Positions 58,524-64,000 of a DNA stretch of 64,000 bases are shown here, in pieces. The number at the start of each line of letters is the position of its first letter. Position 1 is the first letter of the stretch. The stretch is from positions 124,001 through 188,000 of the forward strand of contig CAVXWX010000001.1 in assembly GCA_963765555.1 (NCBI GenBank), read 5' to 3'. Source of the DNA: JL08 sp963765555 (GTDB taxonomy: Bacteria > Pseudomonadota > Alphaproteobacteria > Rhodobacterales > Rhodobacteraceae). The notes below the pieces were generated by a model that saw only the letters and a program-made list of their open reading frames with translations, was not told where the DNA came from and did no database searches. Made by a program: the position numbers and the translations under genes.

Positions 58524-60433
58524 TGTGTCACTTGCTCCGGCTCGAAATAGAATTCGTCAATCCGGTGCACGCCAAAATGCGCGCCCGGCTCCCATGTCCA
58601 AAGGGCGGTTTCGGGGACGTTGCGCAGGCTTTTGGAGACAACGACGGGTTGGGGCGTTTCGGAAATAATTCCGATCCCGAACAGTTGGTCGGCATAAATC
58701 GCCAGCATTTCGCTCCAGATCCGCGTGCGCTCTTTTATGTCAGTGGTGCGTTCCCATTCGTGTGCAAGATCGAGCAACCGTTGGGCCGGTTCCATATCCG
58801 GCGGTTCGCCGGCTTGTCCGGTGGTTTGATAGTATTGACCCCACATTGGCCATGCAAAGAAATCCTGCGTTGTGGGCGCGAGGTATGTGGGCGGCGTCAG
58901 CGCGGTGGGAATGCCGTTGTCCCATCCGAACCAGACGGCCCCCATCGTGACGCCAGCATAGACCCGGTTGCGCAGGATATCGCGATCCAGCGGACGCATC
59001 ACCAGTTGCACGCCAATGTCGCGCCATGTGTCTGTCACGATCTGAAGGACGTTTTCAACCTCTTGCCGTTCGCCAGCCGTTTCAATGATAAACCGCAATG
59101 GCCGGCCATCCGGCAGTTTGCGAAACCCATCGCCAGTGCGTTCTGTCAGACCCATTTCATCAAGCAGGGCATTTGCTTTTTCAACGTCATAGGTTGCCCA
59201 GGCTGTGCGGTTCTGATCATCAAAAAACGGGCTTTTCTTCAAAACCGTCATGCCGCCTTCGACACCCAGACCAAAGTACAGCCCGCGATTGATCATGCGC
59301 CTGTCGATGCCCAGAGACAGCGCCCGCCGGAACCGGACATCGCGCAAAATCTCGCGCCACATCGGGTCGGCAAAATTCAGGTTGGGATAAATCGCAATTT
59401 GCGATGCAACAGCGTTGGACCAAAGGTGAACCACATAGTTTCCACCATCCAGTTCGCCCTTTTTCAGGATCGGAACATCACGAAAGTCCAAACCACGCGC
59501 CTGCAAGTCCGCTTCGCCTGCGTTGGCCTTGGCGGCAATCAGGCCCGACCCTGTCACCGTCATTTCAACGATGTCGATATAGGGCAATTGAACGCCCTTT
59601 GAATCGATCCGATGGTAATAGGGATTGCGTACAAACAGGTAGCGCGATGTCGAATTGTTTGATGCACTCATCCAAGGCTGCAAGGTCGGTTCGTCCGGAT
59701 TGTCGAACTTGTACATATTGTCGAGTTTGTTGTGCAGCGCCGCCCAACTGTTTACCCGTTTTTCTTCAACAATGTCCGCGAGCGTTTCCGGGTCCACAAA
59801 ATCCTTGTGAAACTGTTTCAGATAATTGGACGGCCGGTAAATAAAGGGTGGGCGGGCTTCGGCCAGGAGCTGAAGAAACCGGCCATTCGGCTTGGACCAT
59901 TCAAAGATGACGGTGTAGCGGTCGGGAAAACTGACCTCGGGATACTCGCCCTCAACGCTCATAAATTCGGGCGGGCCTGTCGGGCTAAGTTCCTTGTTGT
60001 TGGCGATATGCTTCCACCAGTATTCGAAATCGGCCGAGGTGAACGGCGCGCCGTTGGACCAGCGATGCCCCGGGCGCAGGTTGAACACAAAGCGCCGGTT
60101 GCCTTCTATCTCGTAGCTGGACAGGATATCCGGCTTCAGTTCGTAGTTTTCATCGTAACCGACCAGACGGGCGTACCCGTAAACCACCATCTGCCGCACG
60201 TCTTTCGAACGCGATACCAAGGTGCGCATCGTGCCGCCCTGCACGCCGAAACTGCGGCCTTTCGCCGACAGATCCACAATGAGCGGTTCTGCGGGCAAAC
60301 GCGCTGCAATCGGGGGCATGTCGCCGCGTTCCACTTCGCTTTGCCAAAAAGTGCTTTCCTGCAAGATGGGAGTTTGCGCGGTTGCCGCACTGCCCCAGAT
60401 CACGAGGATGGACAGGATCAGTAATCTAAACAT
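58520..60433 (-). CDS. yejA: Peptide-type ABC transporter binding protein (YejA family)
   Basis: 637-residue family-5 extracellular solute-binding protein. Signal peptide MFRLLILSILVIWGSAATAQ; NLRPGHRWSNGAPFTSADFE is the SBP_bac_5 signature, followed by RFRRALSLGIDRRMINRGLY. YejA binds oligopeptides, and in E. coli YejABEF imports microcin C. The start overlaps the yejF stop by 8 bp and the end overlaps the yejB start by ATGA: all four genes are coupled. Confidence 0.92.
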   Translation of the reverse strand: MFRLLILSILVIWGSAATAQTPILQESTFWQSEVERGDMPPIAARLPAEPLIVDLSAKGRSFGVQGGTMRTLVSRSKDVRQMVVYGYARLVGYDENYELKPDILSSYEIEGNRRFVFNLRPGHRWSNGAPFTSADFEYWWKHIANNKELSPTGPPEFMSVEGEYPEVSFPDRYTVIFEWSKPNGRFLQLLAEARPPFIYRPSNYLKQFHKDFVDPETLADIVEEKRVNSWAALHNKLDNMYKFDNPDEPTLQPWMSASNNSTSRYLFVRNPYYHRIDSKGVQLPYIDIVEMTVTGSGLIAAKANAGEADLQARGLDFRDVPILKKGELDGGNYVVHLWSNAVASQIAIYPNLNFADPMWREILRDVRFRRALSLGIDRRMINRGLYFGLGVEGGMTVLKKSPFFDDQNRTAWATYDVEKANALLDEMGLTERTGDGFRKLPDGRPLRFIIETAGERQEVENVLQIVTDTWRDIGVQLVMRPLDRDILRNRVYAGVTMGAVWFGWDNGIPTALTPPTYLAPTTQDFFAWPMWGQYYQTTGQAGEPPDMEPAQRLLDLAHEWERTTDIKERTRIWSEMLAIYADQLFGIGIISETPQPVVVSKSLRNVPETALWTWEPGAHFGVHRIDEFYFEPEQVTQ

Positions 60434-62198
60434 GGCACCGTACCTTATGGCCGGGTGACAATTCTGTCAGGGCGGGCAGTTCTGTTTCGGTCATCCGGAA
60501 CGCTTCGGGCCACGCCATCGGGCTGCCCGCTCCTTGCGCCACGATGTTCAAATCAATGGGGCGTGAAATATCGGGTTCGGGTTGCGCGGCGATCAGCGCC
60601 TTTGTGTAGGGGTGGCGCGGATCATAAAACAACGTGGCTGGTGGGGCCTGTTCGACCACCAATCCCTGTCGCATCACCGCCACTTCGTCGGCGATGCGCG
60701 CAACGACGGCCAGATCGTGGCTGATGAAAAGATAAGACAGGTTCATCCGGTCGCGGATGTCTTCCAAGAGCGTCAGTATCTGGTCCTGGACAGAGACATC
60801 CAATGCCGATGTCGGTTCGTCACACACGAGAAAAACAGGATCGAGCGTAAGGGCACGTGCAATCGACAGGCGCTGCCGCTGGCCGCCGGAAAACGCGTGA
60901 GGGTAGCGGTACAGCATATCAGGGTTCAACCCGACCTGTATCAGGGACGCGGCCGCGCGTTCCCGTTGTTCGGCGCGGTTTCCGATGCCGTGGATTTCCA
61001 AGGGTTCGGTCAACGCGTCCACGACCCGCATGCGCGGGTTCAGCGACGAATACGGATCCTGAAACACCATTTGCGCCTGTCTTTGAAAGGCAAAGCGCTG
61101 CGCCTTGTCCAGCGCGTGTACCGCCAGAGGCTTGCCACCCGGTTCCGCAGTGAACAGAACAGACCCGCCTGCGTCGGGGCGTTCTGCGCCCAAGGCAATG
61201 CGCGCGCAGGTGGTTTTTCCTGATCCGCTTTCCCCCACAACGGCAAGCGTTTTGCCCCGTGGTACGGTCAGATTGATGCCACGGCAGGCGTTCACCTCGA
61301 TTTTCGGTTTCCATGCCGACGCGCCGCGCACGTAGTAGGTTTTTGAAACATCGGAAATCGACAGGATAAGATCCTGCTGTTGCAGGGGGGGCGCACCTTT
61401 GGCAACGGCAGGGATCAGCGGCGCCGCGTTGAACAGCTTTTGCGTATAGGGATGCGCGGGTGCGGAAAGAACCAGATTGGCCGCGCCGGATTCCATCACG
61501 CGGCCATTGTTCAGAACAACAACCTGTTCGGCCATGTTGGCCACAACACCCAGATCATGCGTGACCAGAATGACGGCCATGCCTGTTTCGCGTTGCAGAT
61601 CCTTGATCAGACCCAAAACCTGCGCCTGTGTTGTGACATCCAGCGCAGTGGTCGGTTCGTCGGCAATCAGCAGGTCCGGTTTGGCCACCATTGCCATCGC
61701 GATCATCGCACGCTGACGCATGCCGCCGGACAATTCGAACGGATAAGCGCTGTAAATCCGTTCGGGATCGGGAAATCCGACCCGATCGAAGGTTTGCAAA
61801 ACAGTCGTGCGTGCCGCGCGTTCTGACAGGCCATCATGCAGTTTCAGAACCTCGGACACCTGATTCCCAATCCGGTGCAAAGGCGAAAGGGATCGCATCG
61901 GTTCCTGAAAAATCATCGAAATGTAGTTGCCGCGTATGTCGCGCATTTTCCGTTCAGGGAGCGATAACAATTCGACGGATTTTTCGGCGCGATGAAAGGT
62001 GATGCTACCGCCCAGTATTCTTGCGGTACTGGGCAGAATACGCAGGATCGTGCGGCACGACAGCGTTTTGCCCGAGCCGCTTTCTCCGACAAGGGCAAGC
62101 GTTTGTCCGGGATGGACAGCGAAACTTACATCACTGATGACCGGCGGTGCCTTGCCGAACCCGATGCTCAGGTTGTCAACTTGCAACAGGGGCTTCAT
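60426..62198 (-). CDS. yejF: Fused ABC transporter ATPase (YejF family)
   Basis: 590-residue ATPase with two complete ABC domains: the first with GESGSGKTLSCRTILRILPS, ELSGGMRQRAMIAMAMVAKP and LLIADEPTTALD; the second with GESGSGKTTCARIALGAERP, FSGGQRQRLSIARALTLDPV and LVCDEPTSALD. First gene of the operon yejF-A-B-E, so its promoter should lie within 62199-62451. Confidence 0.95.
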   Translation of the reverse strand: MKPLLQVDNLSIGFGKAPPVISDVSFAVHPGQTLALVGESGSGKTLSCRTILRILPSTARILGGSITFHRAEKSVELLSLPERKMRDIRGNYISMIFQEPMRSLSPLHRIGNQVSEVLKLHDGLSERAARTTVLQTFDRVGFPDPERIYSAYPFELSGGMRQRAMIAMAMVAKPDLLIADEPTTALDVTTQAQVLGLIKDLQRETGMAVILVTHDLGVVANMAEQVVVLNNGRVMESGAANLVLSAPAHPYTQKLFNAAPLIPAVAKGAPPLQQQDLILSISDVSKTYYVRGASAWKPKIEVNACRGINLTVPRGKTLAVVGESGSGKTTCARIALGAERPDAGGSVLFTAEPGGKPLAVHALDKAQRFAFQRQAQMVFQDPYSSLNPRMRVVDALTEPLEIHGIGNRAEQRERAAASLIQVGLNPDMLYRYPHAFSGGQRQRLSIARALTLDPVFLVCDEPTSALDVSVQDQILTLLEDIRDRMNLSYLFISHDLAVVARIADEVAVMRQGLVVEQAPPATLFYDPRHPYTKALIAAQPEPDISRPIDLNIVAQGAGSPMAWPEAFRMTETELPALTELSPGHKVRCHV

Positions 62199-62451
62199 TC
62201 AATCCGGTTCCAACTGTCTATTGTCCAAAAGACCACACACTAAAAAAGCTTCAGGACAATGGACCCGCAGCGCAATCATACCTTCGCCCATTGGCGGCCT
62301 GTTAGTCAAATCCGATCTGGCGGATCTTGCGTAAGGCAATCGGGCCAAAAAGGGCAGGAAGCCCTACACATTCCGAATTGGATCAGGCATCTAGCGTTCG
62401 GATCGGGTGGCCCCCCGCCAGATCACGACGACGGAAGATAAGGAATAAGAC
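62199..62451. other. Divergent yejF / methyltransferase spacer
   Basis: 253 bp without a gene. I see only a short stem AGGGC-AGGAA-GCCCT (62351-62365) and the ribosome site AAGGAA (62439-62444) of the methyltransferase gene. No operator that I can name. Confidence 0.5.
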
Positions 62452-62946
62452 ATGACCCGCCTTGACCTGTTCATAGATCGCATGGTGTCGCAACGCGCGT
62501 GCCTGAACTTTGCTGTTGAACAGACCAAAAATCTGCCCGGCCCCGTTTTTGAACTGGGGTTAGGAAATGGACGCACCTATCACCATTTGAATGAAATCGT
62601 GAAAGGCAGGGACATCTACGTTTTTGACCGCGCGGTTGAATCCCACCCCGAGTCGACGCCCGATCCCGCATTCATGATTCTGGGGGACGTGATCGAAACT
62701 TTGCCAGCGGCCTTGCACCGGTTCGGGGCAACGGCCAGTCTGGTTCATGCGGATCTGGGCGGGCATATACCGGCCCGCAATGATGCGTTTGCGCGCACAT
62801 TGTCGCCCCTGATCGAGCCTGTGTTGGCGGTTGGCGGCCTTATGGTTTCAAGTGACCGGATGTATTTCGAGAACATGGAAGAATTGCCTTTGCCACCGGA
62901 GGCCGTGCCGGGGCGTTGTTTTGTCTATCGCAAATCAGACGGGTAA
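62452..62946 (+). CDS. Small class-I SAM-dependent methyltransferase-like protein
   Basis: 164 residues. FELGLGNGRTYHHLNEIV (about 33-50) is a motif-I glycine loop (E-L-G-L-G-N-G-R-T), followed by an acidic residue in IYVFDRAVESHPES and by LVHADLGGHI. It resembles short Rossmann-fold S-adenosylmethionine methyltransferases annotated in Rhodobacteraceae, but lacks an obvious substrate domain, so function is open. Start ATG 62452 with AAGGAA upstream. Confidence 0.75.
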   Translation: MTRLDLFIDRMVSQRACLNFAVEQTKNLPGPVFELGLGNGRTYHHLNEIVKGRDIYVFDRAVESHPESTPDPAFMILGDVIETLPAALHRFGATASLVHADLGGHIPARNDAFARTLSPLIEPVLAVGGLMVSSDRMYFENMEELPLPPEAVPGRCFVYRKSDG

Positions 62947-63037
62947 CGACGCAGCGTAACGCCGCACACCCTTGATCCTATGCAAATAAAAGACCAGCCT
63001 TGCGCCAACGAAATTCCAGTTTTGCGGGGGCGACCTG

Positions 63038-64000
63038 ATGTCTGATGTGATTGCTTATGAACTGCACGGCGATATTGCCGTGTTGCGGGTGCAAAATCCG
63101 CCTGTGAACGCGTTGGGCCATGCGGTTCGGCTTGGGCTCGACAAGGCGATGACACGGGCCGAGGCGGAAGCGAAAGCGGTTGTTATTGTCGGCGATGGCC
63201 GTTCTTTCCCCGCAGGGGCCGATATCAGCGAGTTTGGAAAGCCGCCGCAAGACCCGTGGCTGCCCGAATTGTGCAACCGGATCGAAGCGTCGCCTCTGAT
63301 CGTCGTCGCATCCCTGCATGGCACGGCCTTGGGGGGCGGGTTGGAAGTGGCGCTATCGGCGCATTACCGCATTGCTGTTCCGTCTGCCAAGGTCGGCTTG
63401 CCCGAGGTGCATCTGGGAATTCTGCCCGGTGCAGGCGGCACCCAGCGCCTGCCGCGTTTGACAGGGGCCAAAGCGGCCTTGGGCATGATCACGACGGGCC
63501 GACATGTCGGTGCGGCCGAAGCTTTGGAACTGGGCATTCTGGATCGGGTCGAAGACGGTGACCCGCAAACCATCGGCGTGGATTATGCGCAATCTTTGCT
63601 GCGTCAAGGTGCGCCGCGCCGTCCGATTTGCGATATGCCGGGGCCGGCACCCGTTGATTTTGATGCCGTGTATTCGGATGTGCTGAGGAAAGGGCGGGGC
63701 CAGCTTTCGCCTGCGGTGGCTGTGCGTGCCGTTCAGGCCGCCAGTGAATTGCCCTTTTTTGAAGGGCTGAAGCGCGAACGTGACCTGTTTTCCGAACTGA
63801 TGGCAACCGATCAACGTCACGGGCTTATCCACGCGTTTTTTTCAGAGCGGGCAGTAAGCAAACTACCGGAATTGAAGGGTGTCACCCCGCGTGAGGTCAA
63901 GGCAATCGGCGTGATTGGCGGCGGGACTATGGGGGCTGGCATCGCAACCGCGGCCTTGCTTTCGGGGCTTGCGGTGACACTGCTTGAAATGTCGGATACG
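63038..64000 (+). CDS. Bifunctional enoyl-CoA hydratase / 3-hydroxyacyl-CoA dehydrogenase, 3' part outside window
   Basis: Reads open from ATG 63038 to the window edge (321 codons). Residues 1-190 form a crotonase fold: NPPVNALGHAVRLGL, FPAGADISEFGKPP (oxyanion-hole), LHGTALGGGLEVALSAHYRI and LPEVHLGILPGAGGTQRLPR (catalytic Glu residues). From about 295 a second Rossmann domain begins with VKAIGVIGGGTMGAGIATAA, the NAD-binding site of 3-hydroxyacyl-CoA dehydrogenase. This matches FadB/FadJ or short trifunctional enzymes of beta-oxidation. It complements the FadH-type reductase and the acyl-CoA ligase earlier in the window. Confidence 0.93.
   Translation, partial: MSDVIAYELHGDIAVLRVQNPPVNALGHAVRLGLDKAMTRAEAEAKAVVIVGDGRSFPAGADISEFGKPPQDPWLPELCNRIEASPLIVVASLHGTALGGGLEVALSAHYRIAVPSAKVGLPEVHLGILPGAGGTQRLPRLTGAKAALGMITTGRHVGAAEALELGILDRVEDGDPQTIGVDYAQSLLRQGAPRRPICDMPGPAPVDFDAVYSDVLRKGRGQLSPAVAVRAVQAASELPFFEGLKRERDLFSELMATDQRHGLIHAFFSERAVSKLPELKGVTPREVKAIGVIGGGTMGAGIATAALLSGLAVTLLEMSDT

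Overview
The window comes from a marine alphaproteobacterium, almost certainly a member of the Roseobacter group (Rhodobacteraceae). The evidence is the GC-rich, densely packed and frequently translationally coupled genes (many ATGA start/stop overlaps), the type of gene content (soeABC-pta-xsc-tauR taurine/sulfite block, MocR-type TauR, split MnmC activities, YejABEF, many ABC transporters), and the proteins themselves. I saw no insertion sequence, integrase, prophage gene, CRISPR array or rRNA. One tRNA (Val-GAC) is present. Species cannot be fixed from the sequence alone.

Layout. 1-4.2 kb: housekeeping genes (map, truncated at the left edge; sfsA; a tight cinA-like/GNAT/AhpD-like/OmpA operon). 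4.3-9.5 kb: LysR regulator, DUF4399 protein, CorA/ZntB-type channel, FadH-type 2,4-dienoyl-CoA reductase, RppH. 9.5-14.8 kb: GNAT, PfkB kinase, Nth, BenE-type transporter, HTH/O6-methylguanine methyltransferase, OmpA lipoprotein. 14.9-21.9 kb: small enzymes, the split tRNA-modification pair (FAD oxidase and MnmD), an EamA transporter and a soluble lytic transglycosylase; five genes in this stretch carry frameshifts. 22-38 kb: dapA followed by a complete taurine dissimilation locus. 38-49.8 kb: VOC protein, a PAS/histidine-kinase/receiver hybrid with its response regulator, divergent from a seven-gene operon encoding a branched-chain-type (HAAT) ABC transporter flanked by two acyl-CoA ligases. 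49.9-55.4 kb: ferric-iron transporter components (permease and binding protein, no ATPase) flanking a methanethiol oxidase/SBP56 gene and a histidine-rich membrane protein; then rpmJ and tRNA-Val. 55.4-64 kb: N-formylglutamate amidohydrolase, yejFABE peptide transporter, a small methyltransferase and a bifunctional enoyl-CoA hydratase/3-hydroxyacyl-CoA dehydrogenase cut by the right edge.

The taurine locus reads as a complete route: TauABC imports taurine, Tpa transaminates it to sulfoacetaldehyde, Xsc cleaves this to acetyl phosphate and sulfite, Pta makes acetyl-CoA, and cytoplasmic SoeABC oxidises sulfite to sulfate. TauR (MocR family) is encoded inside. Pairs of a 10-bp box (consensus CTGGCCYTAW on the minus strand) spaced exactly 23 bp apart precede both xsc and tpa, and a related inverted arrangement precedes tauR; I read these as TauR operators. 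The TauC permease is unusual: between its first membrane segments and the conserved permease core it carries about 115 residues that look like an adhesin-type cadherin/VCBS Ig module.

Nine genes are split by ten single-base frame changes. Most sit at or beside a doubled base or short homopolymer, and some hit genes the pathways need (tpa, livF, livK-type, yejB). Sequencing or assembly error is the simplest explanation, but the alternative (genuine decay) has to be excluded before any of these genes is called non-functional.
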